Of a DNA stretch of 64,000 nt, positions 10,894 to 23,159 are shown one piece after another. The notes under the pieces are model-generated. The model did not search any database. It was not told where the DNA came from and saw only the letters and a list, made by a program, of their open reading frames with translations. Each line of letters begins with the position of its first letter. Positions within the stretch are counted from its first letter, which is position 1. This DNA is from Eopsaltria australis. Its lineage: Eukaryota; Chordata; Aves; Passeriformes; Petroicidae. The stretch is from contig JAVTVJ010000553.1 of the NCBI GenBank assembly GCA_034509425.1, forward strand, positions 186,001-250,000, given 5' to 3'. The position numbers were made by a program, and so were the translations under genes.

Positions 10894-12177
10894 AGCCTGT
10901 CCCAGCCCTGGTGCACCACCTCCAGCCCATTTCCAATGGGCAGCCTCTAAAGAGGAGCTGATTCCTGTCCCAGAGCCACCTGAACCCAGGCACTGATGGA
11001 TGACTGACGTCAGGAGGGGCTGATGTGGCAGCTCCCACGCAGCCACTCCAGGCTGCTTTCTAGGGATTATTCACTTCCCAAGTCCTGGGGCTCCCTGAGA
11101 GTTACAGCTTTGACATTTGCAGCCACAGAGCCTTGTGGGGAAAAAAAAAAAAGTTGAGGTTTCACCGCTTCTTCCTGCAGGGAATTTCAATTCTGAGTGG
11201 CCTCAGCCAGTGCCTGGGAATGCCTGGGAAATCTGTCAGTCCCCAGCCCTGCAATGCGTCCCCAAAGGAAAGCAGAGTCAGATGGAGTTTGCAGCAAATG
11301 TTTTGCCAATTTGCAGCTCTCCCTCATAACCCTGATGGCATTCTTGGCCTCCTTGGGTTCAGGATTTATGGGGACACGTTCCCAGCCTCCTGGGGGAAGC
11401 AGGAGCTCTGGCTGCAAGCTGTTCCTGGGTAAGGATCAGGCTGCTCCTGGGTTTATCCTGTGCTCTCAGGAGGAGCTGTGCGTGGAATCTGAGCGGGGAT
11501 GGGTTTATTTTGTGCATCACTTACATCTGCAGCGCTCACTTGTTACCCCACAGCCAAAGCTGTGTTTAAATCAGGCCTTTTAAAGCCTAAAACCTGCTGC
11601 AAAACTTCCCTCTCTCCAAACAATTTAGTTAATTAACCAGCTAACTCAGCTCTGGCTGGCTCTCTCTGAATATACCCCATCCTGAACGAGATTTTTCCTT
11701 AGATTTGGATGAAATGCAATGATTGAGTCATGATTTCTTTCCCTGGCTCAGCTGCCTGAGCAGGGAATGTTGTTCACAATACTGGCTGTTGCCATATGCT
11801 TTTTTCATCAAGTTAAAGGGTGCAACTTTCTTTTTTGCTCCCCCCTCCACTGACTCACTCCCCAAATATGTTTCTGGTTAGGATGCCTTGTGACTTCTTC
11901 CTGACATAAGGTTTTCTAGTTTGCAGGCAGCTTTGGGAATCGCCTCTGTGAGTTCTAAACCATCCCAGCTCCCCGGGAGGAGAGTCCTGGGGAGAAGGAG
12001 CAGCAAGATGCTCACCTGGGGTTTAGGTGCTTGCAGTCTTTGGGAGCTCTCCTGCTCCAAAAATGGTTTTCCAGAAGCCTAGAAGTCCCACCCCGATGCC
12101 CTTGGAGTGAGGATTGTTGTGCCTGGGAAATGCCTGAGGGAATTTTGAGGAGATCTCTCTTCTGGATGCTGTGCAGA

Positions 12178-12246
12178 GACAGGAGTTGGGCTGGATGATC
12201 CTTGGGAGTCCCTTCCAGCTCAGGATATTCCATGATTCTGTGATCA
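12178..12246 (+). mobile_element. CR1 terminal fragment
   Basis: ttgggctggatgatccttgg, then cccttccagctcaggatatt and a ccatgattctgtgatc tail. The ctcaggatatt variant is shared with the antisense copies at 39.8 and 45.8 kb. Confidence 0.7.
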
Positions 12247-14098
12247 GGTGAACTTGGCTTTTTATCTGCTTGCTTTCAGGAATGCTGTGAGTGAAGGACA
12301 GGAGATGCTGCCTGCAAAGGACCTTGGAGGGACAGACAGACAGACAGCTCCCCCCTGAAATTCCTTTAAGGCCTTGCCTTCAGGCCACCTTTTGCTGACC
12401 CCCAGACCTTCACCACTGACGCCAAATTCCCTTGGAAAAGGTGAGTGAGGAGCCACCCCAGTGCTCCCAAGATCCCCATGGGCAGCTCCCAGCACGTGAC
12501 CAAGGGAAGGAAACAGCTCCCAAAAAAAAAACAGGCTACAAATCCTTCCAGTGGCACTTCCTGAACGTGACCCTGCACCTGTGAGCATGGGAGTGACTGA
12601 ACACCAGTGTCCCCAAGTCCTCACAGCCCAGGAGATGCCAGAGGCCAGGAAGAAAATCCTGCCTCTCTTCCAGCTGCAGGAACTGAGATGCTGAGAGTTA
12701 AGTGACTGGCCCGAAGCCAAAGTGCCTGGAAAGGAGCCCAAACCTTCCCTGTATTAGCTGGGATATGACCCTGCAGTTCCCTGCCCTGCTGGAAATGTCA
12801 CCCATGATCCCTGGAGCAGCCACCCTGCAAAGAACATCTCCTGCTTTTATTTTTTCCAACCCTGAAAATGCTTCTCCTCACAGGACAGGCCCCATCTGTT
12901 TGATCCTGTGGGATGCAGGAGGGCAGGAACGCGCCAGCCTCCCTCTTGTAGCTCTTCTCATTTCCTACAGCCTTGCCTGGAAAGTTGATTCTGGGCTTCT
13001 CCACACTGGGAATGGTCCAGAGAAAGTTGTTCCAGCTGAGTGACTGTCCAGCAGCACATCCCTGGTGTTGGGTTGGTGGCAGAAGACACGTGAGGACACA
13101 GCAGGGTGGCCCTGCCTGATGCTGGCACCTCTCCCAGGGAAAAGAAATTGGGATTCTCCTTCTCCCTGCCCCTCCCCAAAGCACGGGAGCTGCCCTTCCC
13201 TGTGCCACCTGCAATGTCACCTGCCACAACCCCAGGTTGGGGATGGAAGGTGGCAGCTGTGGTGTCACCTGCCAAAGCCACCTGAGATGCCAGAGCTGCT
13301 GCCAGGATCTGGGTTCTCCAAAGGAGGGGTCATTCTGCTGGACAGCAGTTCCCACCTTTCCACTTGGGTCTCTCCCAGGAAGGACAGGTCATTTCTGACC
13401 AGCCCTCCACGTGGTGACCTCTCCTTGGAGATCCAGGAGGGAATCCTGCAAGAAGCTGCCCAATTTCCGTGTGATTTGATGGAACTCTGGGGTTTTTTTA
13501 CTGTGGGGTTTTTCCCTTATTCTTTCCAGTGCTGCTGTCACTTTTTCCTGTCCTGGCTCTGTCACCATCTGGTGTCATCACTCAGGAGATGGAGGAGGAG
13601 GAGGCAGAGGTGTTTCCTTGCAAGGAACGAAGGATGGAATAACCCATCCTTGCTCAGCTGGCAGCACCTCCAGTGTCCCAAACACACTGGGGAGCTGGAA
13701 GCAAAGCCTGGCCACTCCACAGCCCTGCAGGGAAGGACAGGGGACCACAGGTTTGGAAAAAAATACCCTGGCAGCACAACCTCATGGAATTGCCCTTTAA
13801 GACAAAAAAAAAATCCAGATGTGTCAGGATTTTGGTTGTTGGATGGGGCTTCCCTAAAGCAGCCAGTGCTTGGTGCAGAGAGCTTTGGGAGCCAAGCAAG
13901 GTGATAAATCCCTGACTGTTCACTTGATATCCCAAGGTGGGAGAGCAGCAGGAGCCTGGGTTGGGATCCCAAACCTGCCCAGTGCCCCCAGTCCATCCCT
14001 GAGAAGGTGGCTCTGAACTTCCCACTTGTTCCTTCAATTCCTGGTCCCCAGCTGATGGCATGACATCCATCATGGGGAATAACCACCCCCATCCTGAC

Positions 14099-14376
14099 AG
14101 GACAAGAGGTGATGTTTTCCCACTGGCAGAGGGCAGGGATGGATGGGATATTGGGAAGGAATTCTTCCCTGTGAGGGTGGGGAGGCCCTGGCACAGGGTG
14201 CCCAGAGAAGCTGTGGCTGCCCCTGGATCCCTGGCAGTGTCTAAGACCAGGCTGGATGTGGTTTGGAGCAACCTGGGATAGTGGGAGGTGTCCCTGCCCA
14301 TGGCAGGTGTGGAATAGGATGGGATTTAATGTCCCTTCCAACCCAAACCATTCCAGGATCCCACAATTCCATGATC
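14099..14376 (+). mobile_element. CR1 3'-end fragment
   Basis: Sense copy starting further 5' than most (gacaagaggtgatgttttcc), with the complete 3' module and a cacaattccatgatctc tail. Confidence 0.88.
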
Positions 14377-14949
14377 TCTGCCATGGTGACCTCTTCTCAC
14401 CTGAACCAATTCCCCCCTCCATGCCATTCCCCTTCCCAGGAGCTTCCTGAGGGCCTGTTAAGCCACTTGAGAGCACTGACCTGATTTTCTCCTCGTCTCC
14501 AGGATGTTTCCTATCCTGCTGCCACGGGCCTTGGCTTCTCCTCCCACCCTCCCACGGCCGCGTCTCGCAGCACATTCCTCCGCCTCGGAATCTCCGCCTT
14601 GCTATCTAAGGAGCTGAAGGATATTTCCAGCCCAGCCCCTGCCAGAAAACACTGGCATCCACCTCCATCCCCCGTCCTCCTGCACACACATCCAGCTCCT
14701 CGAGCGCTCTGATTCCCTGCCATGTTTAAACAGCCAGCACTGACAGGCAGCTCTCAATCCAGCAGGTTATTTTCTTTCCTGGCTGGAGGGTTTTTTTCCC
14801 CCCTTTCCCAAGCCCCAGCTGGTTCCTGCAGTTTCCTCTCCCAGTGATTGGGTTGGACTCTTCCTGCTGAGTGTCCGTGCTGAGATTTACCTGCAAGTGG
14901 GGCTGGAGCCAGGCTGTGCCTGGCATTAACCTCAACCCGCCTTTGCAGA

Positions 14950-15020
14950 AAATCACTGAATGGCTTAGAAGGGAACTTAAAGATCACCTGGTTCCAACCC
15001 TGCTGCCATGGACAGGGCTG
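14950..15020 (-). mobile_element. CR1 terminal fragment
   Basis: Antisense aaatcactgaatggcttag, gggaacttaaagatcacctg and gttccaaccctgctgccatg. It breaks off after the ccatgg block. Confidence 0.65.
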
Positions 15021-15384
15021 GAATGAAGCTGGAATGAAGCTGTTGCAGCTCCAGCACTCTCCAGTTCAAGCAATGAGGTGCCAAAAGGTTTTTCTGGCCA
15101 GAGAAGGTGGCAGAGCCCTGCTGGCACAGGGTGGGCACAGTGACCATCCAGGGCTCCTGTTTCTGCTTTAAAACCCTCTGATGGTGGGGTCACTCCTTCA
15201 CTCCCTCACATCTGAACAGGCTCCCCAAAGCCCAGTCTGAGTCGTTCTCCAGGTGATTTGTCCACTGCTTTTTGCCCATCCCTTGTGGAAAGGCAGAACA
15301 GGGCATTTCCTCCCTCTTCCATCCCTCCCTCCCTAGATAAACCCTCTTTTATCTACCTGAAGATGTTATCATCATTCTTTCTTT

Positions 15385-15428
15385 CTCTAGGGTAAACAGC
15401 CTGAATTCTTTCAACCTCTCCTCATCTG
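15385..15428 (-). mobile_element. CR1 internal scrap
   Basis: agggtaaacagcctgaattc and caacctctcctcatctgtc resemble the CR1 segment just upstream of the 3' module, in antisense. Weak match. Confidence 0.35.
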
Positions 15429-16436
15429 TCACTGTCCTGTCCCACCAGGATGTGCTGAGGAACTGGGACTGGGGGTCCCCAGGGGGGCCCTCCATGAGCC
15501 CACCTGACCCTATTTTGCAGGGAATGTGGGGCTGCACCAGGAGCACCACAGAACCCTTGGCTGCAGACACTCTGTGTGTCTTCCAGGAGCTCACAAATCA
15601 CCTCCATTCCATGGGATTTGGGGGATTCCCAACACGCTTGCCCATTCCTGGCTGGCTGAGAGTTCACCTCCCTCTCCTAAAGGAGCTGCTGATCGCTCCA
15701 GAGCGCTCTGTTCGGAGACAAAGTTCATCCCACCCGGCTGATTCAATAACATCGACCTTATTAAACCACTCTGGTCTGCTCTGTCTCTATTTTTCCAGCT
15801 CTAACTGCATTACCATCCCTCTTGCATCCGATCTTTCCGGTGAGGGCTGGAGCTGGAAAAGCACAAAGCCACGCAGCTGTCTGGGCACCATCCGTCCCCC
15901 CTTCCCCCAGAACAACAGGTTCCCGAATGTGCTGCGGCTTCTCGGGGCATCTCAGGTGTCTGAGGGGCAAATAAAAAGTATCAGCTCCTTCAATAGGTGG
16001 ATTTGGTTTCTGATTGTGTTCCCTAAATCCCTGTTTTCAGCCCAGAACACTTCTCTGAGAGCCAAAGCAATCCACGATGGAGAGAGCAGGAAATCTGAGC
16101 CCAGTGTCCATCAGGGCACAACCCCCCTGTTTCCCTGCAGCCTCCCAGTGTTAATTTCCCTTCAAAAGGAAGCAATTTGGGGTTATTTTTTAACCAGTGC
16201 TGCCCACAGGGGCTGTTGTGCTTTCCCACGAAGTGAACCTCACTGCTCCAGTCAGGATCTGCATCCTCAGGGGTTGTAAGGTCACTGCCGTGTGTCCAGG
16301 CTGGACTTTTCCATCTGGAAAATAGGAGAAAATTGCTGTGATTCCCTTGGCTGCAGCCATTCATCGCAGGATATGAGCAGGGAACTCAGGTGACCTGTGC
16401 TCACACAAAACAGCAAGAAGAGCCAGGATGTAGCAC

Positions 16437-16510
16437 CCCAAAATCCCAGAATGGTTTGGGCTTGAAGACCACCTCATTCCAACCCCCCTGTTATGGGCAG
16501 ATACCATTGG
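16437..16510 (-). mobile_element. CR1 terminal fragment
   Basis: Antisense atcccagaatggtttgggct, then accacctcattccaacccc, truncated at the gggcag block. Confidence 0.7.
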
Positions 16511-16854
16511 TTTTGGTTAAAAACAAGACAGAAAAGATTTTGGGGGCTGGAGAGCCCCACGGACACCCCCGTGACGAGGCTGTAGGGGACAATGCTGAGT
16601 CACCCCCTCTGCACCTGTGACTTGGTGTCTGGAGCAAATTTGGGTGGTTCACACGGGGTGAAAGCACCTTCTCCATCAGGGCTGTGCCCCCAGACACCCC
16701 TTGGTGCCCCGGTGCTTTGCTCAGGGAGCTGTTATCAGCCAGCTCTCACAGAGCTCTGACGTGGGAATCAATAAAGACTCTCCTTCGGTGCTTTTTGATC
16801 TCTGGCAGCGCATGAGCAAAGGCAGACAGAGCCCAGTGGCTCCATCCTTGCTGC

Positions 16855-16888
16855 CCTCCTCCTTCTCCTCCTCCTCCTCCTCCTCCAG
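16855..16888. repeat. (TCC)n simple repeat
   Basis: An uninterrupted TCC/CTC trinucleotide run in intergenic DNA. The Arg- or Ser-rich open frames across it are artefacts. Confidence 0.85.
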
Positions 16889-19309
16889 CCTCTCAGCTCC
16901 CCGCAGCAGGGGTGGGATTTATCCAGAGGGTGTGATTTATAGGGCAGGTGTGATTTATGGGGCTGCTGCAGTACTCCAGGGGGCTTTGCAGCCTTGGAGA
17001 ATTCCCTGCACCTGCGTGGTTTGAGTTCCTTATTCCCGAGGTTTTGGATTTTTCTGGGATCAGGCAATGGGAACAAGAGGTGGTGTTTCTGCTGCCAGCC
17101 TCTCCTTCCTTCTGGCTGGGCTTGAAGGCAGCAGATCCACTCCCTGTGGATCTCGAGACCACATGGAAGGGAGGTGTGGGATTTTGGGGGATAATCAGTC
17201 CACAAGAGTGTCCCAACTGCTCTCCACATCTGGGTGTTCCCATTCCCCTCCCTGAGTTGCTGCTGTCACACCCCTGCTCATGGGGATGAAGAATAAACCC
17301 ACCTCAGAGCATTTTTGGGGGCTGTGGGATGGGACAGGACCCTGGCACCAAGTGGGTTGGTGGTGGAGCCAAAATGGAACATCCCCATGCCATCCAGAGG
17401 GGATGGGTGACCCAGGCTGGGGCTTCTGGGGGTTCCACAGGAGGAAAATCCCTCTCCATCCTCATGTCCCCTTGAGCACCACTGGATTTCCTTCTCCATT
17501 CCACAATCTGGGGATTTTTGCCAAGCTCCAGAGCAACCCCAGAGCGCATCCATAGAGTGGGAATTGTCCAGCATGTCTCAGGGATGCCCCAGGCCTCAGT
17601 TCCCTAAAAAAGCCTGCCAGAGCAGCTCCACCTCCCCCTCAGAGAGGGAAAACTGATGGGCTGGGAGCCAATTTCCCGAACCGTTGGGGAGGGAAGAGCT
17701 GGGGCTGGGGAGATAACGGGATGTGCCAGGGCTGGGCTGATGCTGCAGCACTTGGTGCTGGGTGTGGGGCTGCCCCTGTGGCTCCACGGGGTGCTGGGGG
17801 CAGTTTTCCTCCCCTCCTCCATGACCTGGGTGAGTTCCCACAGCTCCACTTCCCATCAAGTGGCTTCCCCTAAAAAGGCTTGAAGAGCAGCTGTGAATAA
17901 TCGATGGTGGAATTTGGGGATTTTTCTTTTTTCCCTCCAGTGCTTCCCAGTAAATCAAACCCAAATAAATGTTTCCCAGTATCTGGCCAGTCCTGCAGAG
18001 AAATGTCAGATCCATCAAGATGAATTATTTGGGATTTTTGGTGTTTCTTCTTGCTGACCAACAGCGGGTAAATGATTCCGGGTGTTACTTGTGACACCCC
18101 AGAGTCAGCAGCCCCAGGGATGGTGATTGAGTGTTGCCTGACATTTGGATTTTCTTTGAGCCCCAGCTCCATGGGAGAAATCCAGCCTTCCAGCCTGGAC
18201 TTGGTATTTGTGAAGGCAGAAGAATAGGAGGCCTTCTGGAGGTGGAGAAAAGCCAGAACGGGAGTGGCAAAGGCTCAAAAAATCTGATGGACAATAGAAA
18301 GTGGTTTAATATGTTGCATATTGTGGGAGAAGAGGGGGTGTAGGAGATGTTTGAGCCTTTGGGCTGGATGGAGGCAAAGCTCCAACATCCCTGAGGGTTC
18401 TGGAGAGGTCTGAAAGATGGATGTGGGCAGCAGCACCTGAGAGGGACAAATTCCTGCATCCCTGTGCAGCATCCACCATGGGAAGTCACAAAGTGAAGAT
18501 GATGAGTGGTTCCAAAACATCAGTCAGGCACAGGTGATGCAGAGGAAGATCAGCAAAGGGAGGAATTCCTGGGAATGGCTCTTGGGAGACACTCAGGCAC
18601 CAGGCAGGGATATTTTGCAGCCCTGGGGATGAATCAGCTTTTAGGAGACTTTACCTGGGATTTATCCAAATTTTCCATCACATGGATTCAAGCGTTCAGC
18701 CAACAACTCCCTTTGGCTAAAAGTGATGTTTTAGGATGCTCTAGGACCCACCAGCCCTTCCAGAAGGACACAAAATTCCAGGACACTTCTGACACTGGGG
18801 ACGACTGACTGGAGAATGGTTTGGGGCACGTTGCCTCCTGTGTGGGCAAAAGCAGGAGTCACACTCAGTGGAGGTCATCCCTGGCAGCTGGAAACATCAG
18901 ATGGACACAGAAAAAGATAAATGACAGCACAGAAATTAATGTCAGCAGGAAACCAATGCCTGCCACAGGCCCAGCCAGAGAACCAGCTGAGTGCTGTGCT
19001 AGGAAGAGCTGTTTGCAGATGAGAAAACCTCCCAGCCTGAGGCTCTGAGAGCTTAATTGACCCAAATTCCTGGAAAGAAGGTGAAGAGGGGACAGAGAAG
19101 AGCCCTGCAGGGGGGTTTGTCCTGCAGCACAAGCCTGGCAGGCTCCAGTGCACCGTGGCTGATTTCAGGAACGAGAGGCAGGAAAATGAGAGGGGAATTT
19201 GTAGGGCCTCGAAATCTCAGCTTGACTTGGCAAGGAGGAGGTACCTCAATCCAGCTTCGTGTCTCTTATCTCAGCATGGCTATCTCTTGCAGCCTAGGAT
19301 TGATTCCTG

Positions 19310-19475
19310 ATGGTTCCAGGAGAAGCTGTGGATGCCCTGGAAATGTTCAAGGCCAGGCTGGATGGGGCTTGGAGTGACCTGGTCCATGGAAGGTGTCCCT
19401 GCCCATGGCAGGGGGGAAAGAGATGATTTTTAAGGTCCCTTCCAACCCAAACTATTCCAGGATTCTCCTCCATGA
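19310..19475 (+). mobile_element. CR1 3'-end fragment
   Basis: Sense copy beginning within agaagctgtggatgccctgg. The cttggagtgacctggtccat segment is diverged. Confidence 0.8.
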
Positions 19476-19564
19476 TTTTTTAACCTTTGAGCATGAAGGA
19501 CCAGGCTGGATGGTGGTGACAGTGTTGAATCTTGGTCCCCGGCTTGGCCATCAGAAAAGGGACA

Positions 19565-19762
19565 TGGACAAGGGATGGAGTGACAGGATGAGGGGGAATG
19601 GCTTCCCACTGCCAGAGGACAGGGATGGATGGGATATTGGGATGGAATTCCTGGCTGTGAGGATGGGAAGGCCCTAGCACAGGGTGCCCAGAGAAGCTGT
19701 GGCTGCCCCTGGATCCCTGGAAGTGTCCAAGGCCAGGCTGGACAGGGCTTGGATCAACCAAA
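19565..19762 (+). mobile_element. CR1 fragment truncated at both ends
   Basis: Sense copy directly following the previous element. It runs from the gacaggatgagggggaatgg segment to gggcttggatcaacc and has lost its 3' tail, so a later rearrangement must have removed it. Confidence 0.8.
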
Positions 19763-20139
19763 TCACAATCACAACCTAGAAAGACCAAACCTCCCCATCT
19801 CCCCATCTCTTTGAGATCCTCATCACAAATATCCTTCATCCCTTCATTACAGGAATATTGGATTAACTCCACACATGACCCAGGTGGTGGCACATTTGTA
19901 GGACACGTAGCTGTGACGGTGTCATTGCTCTGCCTGTTACAGCCAGAAAAATAGAAGAGCCACGTCATGTGGAGGTTTCTGAAATGACAAAATCAGAAAA
20001 GAAGGAATGTGGCCAGGAATAAACAAGGAAGCAGAGTTACCCAGCACGTTTCCTTTGCCAGGAGTGTGACCTTGTCCCTGCTGGGAAATGGTCATTTGTG
20101 AAAAGGGAGCCTTGGCTGTGTCCAAAAGACACTTGGAGG

Positions 20140-20224
20140 CGGAAGGGGATGAAGAGGCAGGAATGAGATGGTCTTTAAGGTTTCTTCCAACCCAAATTGT
20201 TCTGTGATCCCACAATTCTGTGAA
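20140..20224 (+). mobile_element. CR1 terminal fragment
   Basis: Only the last 80 bases remain: gatggtctttaaggtttctt, ccaacccaaattgttctg and a cccacaattctgtgaag tail. Confidence 0.7.
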
Positions 20225-21765
20225 GTAAAGAGCATGCAAACCCCACGTGAAGAGTGGTACCAGTGGCAGTGGTTTGGAAAGGAGAATATGGGCTGGGAAG
20301 TGCTGGAGACACAAAAAGTGAAGGGAATAACAAGCATCTCCATTTCTCCTTGGTTATTTTTCCTGACACTTCATCCTTTTTAAGGAAGAAGCTACAGTCA
20401 GGGAATATCAAGACCCAGGTGAAGCAAAGAGGTGACAGGAGCCTGCTCACCACCAGGTCAGAGCACGTTGTGCTGGGAGCATTTGAGGAAACAGAGCCTT
20501 TGTTTACACAGAGATTTGGGGAATTTCTCTGCCTCTGTGGATGGAGACAGGCAGGGTGCTCAATCCTGCTGCTCTCCCAGCTCCAGTCACCCAGTGAAGG
20601 CACCGAGCAGCAGAATTCCATGGCTGGTCACCCTGGGAAGAGCCAGTCTGACCGGCTTGCCCGGAGCAGCCAAACAGGAACACGGGCAGCTGCTTCCAAC
20701 AACTGCCCATAACACTTCAAAAACCAAAACAGAGGTCACGAGCGAGAAGAAAAAAAAAAAGAGACAAAACGAATCGGGGACAGGGAAATTATCGCTCAGC
20801 TTCACCACTGGCTCCCCAAGGATGCCCGCAGAGCCATTTCACTGGAAAAATATCCCGGTTTCCAGGAAGAAGGGGCAGAAGGGCTGGGAGCTGCGGCACG
20901 GGCAGGTCTGGTAGGTATCATCGCAACCCCGATGGAAGCGGCCGTGCGTTTCGGCACCTTATTTGGCCATTGCTGCTCGTAGGGAGCGGGGACTTGCTGC
21001 AAACAGTGGGAAGAGCCCTGGGGATGCTTGGCTGGCTCTGACGCAAGAGCTGCGCCGGTGCATTTTTGACCTTGCTTTGCCTCTCGGCCAAGCGCTGCAG
21101 CTCAGGGAGCCTCTCCTTCCGCACGGGAAAGGAGCCCCCCGGGATGGAGAGGGCAGGGAGAGGGGGTTCCTCGGGGAAGGAGAAACTCTGCGAGCGGGTT
21201 TAGGAGCAGAAGGAGCCGGCAGCCTTTCCCCAGCGTGCAGGCAGCTGTACTGAAAGGTTACCAGCTCGGCGGGGCCGTATCCAATTGCATCAGCTGGGAA
21301 CCTCGTCCAACACGCCGGGCCCAGAGTAACCCTTTCTATTTATTGCCCTATTGTTTGAGGCTGGAGGAACACGGAGATACCATCTGGGAAAGCTTTGTTG
21401 TTACAGAGCGGCTCTCGCCCGCGCTCCAGAGTCACCCTCTAAATCACGCTGCGGCTTCCACGTTTGCGGGGATGGAATTGGGGTTCCTCTGGCCAGGGAT
21501 TGAGGCCCCAGGAGGGTTTGGGGGTGGGGGAGGTCACCTGCTCCAGCCTCACCTGATTTCCCTCTGGCAGCATCAGCAAAACCGCTTGGATAAAACCTGG
21601 CTAAGTCTGCCCAGAGTGACCTCAGGAAAGGTTTTATTAGTGTTAAAGGTGTATTAGGTATTAAAGCAGAGAAGCAGCCTTTATAAATATCTCCATTATA
21701 ACAGCAAACTGAAAACTGGGAAAATTCCACCATCCCGTTAAGAGGGTTCTGTTGCCTGTGTGGTG

Positions 21766-21874
21766 CCAAAGCAACCTGGTCTAGTGAAAGCTGTCCTTGC
21801 CCATGGCAGGGGGCTGGAACTGGATGGTCTTTAATGTCACTCCCAACCCAAACCATGCCATGATTCCATGGTCC
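21766..21874 (+). mobile_element. CR1 terminal fragment
   Basis: Sense aaagcaacctggtctagtg, cttgcccatggcaggggg and a ccatgattccatggtcc tail. Confidence 0.75.
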
Positions 21875-22464
21875 TAAAGCTCCCACCGGGAACGTGGGAA
21901 TGGTGCTGATGGAGACAGCGCTGGGCTGGCAGAGCCATTCCCGAGGCTGCCAGGGCGGGCACGGCTTTGCTGGGATGTGACTTCCATCACCTGGCACGGG
22001 GCAGGATCCATCCACAGCGCTGGACCTCAAACCACAGCCCCTTCCGCGTGTTGGATTTTCAGGAAGCGCGGCTGCTTGGCGGGATGTGTGTATCACTGGG
22101 TGGAGGAGCTACAGGAAGCGGATAATATTTTTTTTTTTTCCTCCATTTGTGCCGGTTCAGACCTTTTTATTTAGAGACAGTTCCCATTCCCCCCATTCAC
22201 TCAGATGATGAGGATGGAGGGAACCAGCCCATCTCCCAGCCTCAACGGGGGCACGGACTACTATGCCAAGGTAGGGCTTTGCCGAATGGGAAGGATTTTT
22301 CCTAGGAATTGGGGGCCAGTGTTAAAAAACACCCCAAAGGGTGCGGAGAGGTCACGGCTGCCATGGAACCCACGCGTGCTTGGGACACCAAGGTTCCACC
22401 AGCCCTAATGGATGCTCTCTAGGCCGGCTCCCGAATTTCCCCCTCTGGATGCCCTGGGACCACT

Positions 22465-22795
22465 GGCCATGAGCTGAGGCAGGCAGGGCTGAGCAAAGCC
22501 GGGCACAGGCAGGCCGGAATGAGCCGAGCTGGGATGAGCTGAGCCGGGATGAGGCGGGCCGGGCTGGGCAGAGTTGGGCCGGGCTGAGCCGGGCCGGGCT
22601 GGGCAGAGCCAAGCCAGGATGATCCGAGCTGGGATGAGCCGGGCCGAGCCGGGGTGGGTAGAGCCCAGTCGGGATGATCCGAGCTGGGATGAGCCAGGCG
22701 GAGCCGAGCTGTGCTGAGCCGGGATGGGCACAGCCGGGCCGGGCCGGGCCGAACCGGGACAATCCCCAGCCGGGCCGGGCCGATCCCGGCCGGGC
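22465..22795. repeat. GC-rich degenerate minisatellite upstream of FERMT2
   Basis: Tandem variants of GAGCCGGGCTGGGAT / GAGCTGGGATGAGCC, about 10-16 bp each, with a longer near-repeat around gatccgagctgggatgagcc at about 22621 and 22675. The array is G-rich on the + strand with many GGG runs. It ends about 60 bp before the CArG box of the FERMT2 promoter region. The Ala/Pro/Arg/Ser-rich open frames across it on the minus strand are repeat artefacts. Confidence 0.85.
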
Positions 22796-22852
22796 CGCCC
22801 CCCGGCGATTCCCGGATGTTGGAGCGGCCCCCACTTGCTCCGTCCTTCGCTT

Positions 22853-22862
22853 CCATAAAAGG
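22853..22862 (+). promoter_or_regulatory. FERMT2: Perfect CArG box (SRF site), possible TATA-like element
   Basis: CCATAAAAGG matches the CC(A/T)6GG serum response factor consensus exactly and also contains ATAAAAGG, which is TATA-like. It sits 298 bp before the A of the start codon, an A/T island in very GC-rich DNA. Binding is inferred from the motif only. Confidence 0.5.
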
Positions 22863-22908
22863 CCAAGGGGCCCGGCAGCCACAGGCGCGTTTTTCCTTTA
22901 ATTATTAT

Positions 22909-22948
22909 CCCCCTCCTCCTCCTCCTCCTCCTCCCTCCCTCCCTCCGC
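22909..22948 (+). repeat. (CCT)n/(CCCT)n pyrimidine run
   Basis: CTCCTCCTCC followed by CCTCCCTCCC, with no purine, about 210 bp before the FERMT2 start codon. Such runs are common in CpG-island core promoters and 5' UTRs. Confidence 0.8.
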
Positions 22949-23159
22949 CTCCCGCTCTGCCCGCCCGCGCTGCTCCTCCCGCGGCGGCCCCTCAGGAGCG
23001 GCGGCGGTGGCGGCGGGGCAGCGCTGCGGCCCCGATCCCGCCCCACCGCGCCCCCAGCCCTGCCCCGGGGCGCGGAACGGGCACAGCCGGGCCCATCCCG
23101 CTGCTGATCCCGCTCCCGCTCCGTGCCGGGCGCGGCCGGCGGCGCAGGAGGCCGGGGCC

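Larger units (their letters stand above)
7394..22464. other. Intergenic region between DDHD1 and FERMT2
   Basis: About 15 kb with many CR1 fragments, a (TCC)n run at about 16855-16888 and scattered C/G-rich stretches. CpG density rises at about 20.87-21.45 kb. Open frames of up to about 340 codons occur but overlap CR1 or lack recognisable domains. I see no protein gene. A non-coding transcript or an unannotated 5' exon of FERMT2 cannot be excluded. Confidence 0.6.

Noticed and set aside
13562..14575. 337-codon open frame on the minus strand
   Set aside because: It runs through an antisense reading of the CR1 at 14.1-14.4 kb. The flanks show no domain, and other frames overlap it on both strands.
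15452..16279. 275-codon open frame on the + strand
   Set aside because: No recognisable domain, no intron/exon signals or conserved motifs, and part of its 5' end is near CR1-like sequence. Long chance frames are expected in GC-rich DNA.
16855..16888. CRISPR-like or regulatory array at TCC repeats
   Set aside because: It is a plain trinucleotide microsatellite; the genome is a vertebrate and there are no spacers.
22405..23046. 213-codon and overlapping Ala/Pro/Arg/Ser-rich frames on the minus strand upstream of FERMT2
   Set aside because: They translate the GC-rich minisatellite and the CpG island; repeat units explain the whole sequence.
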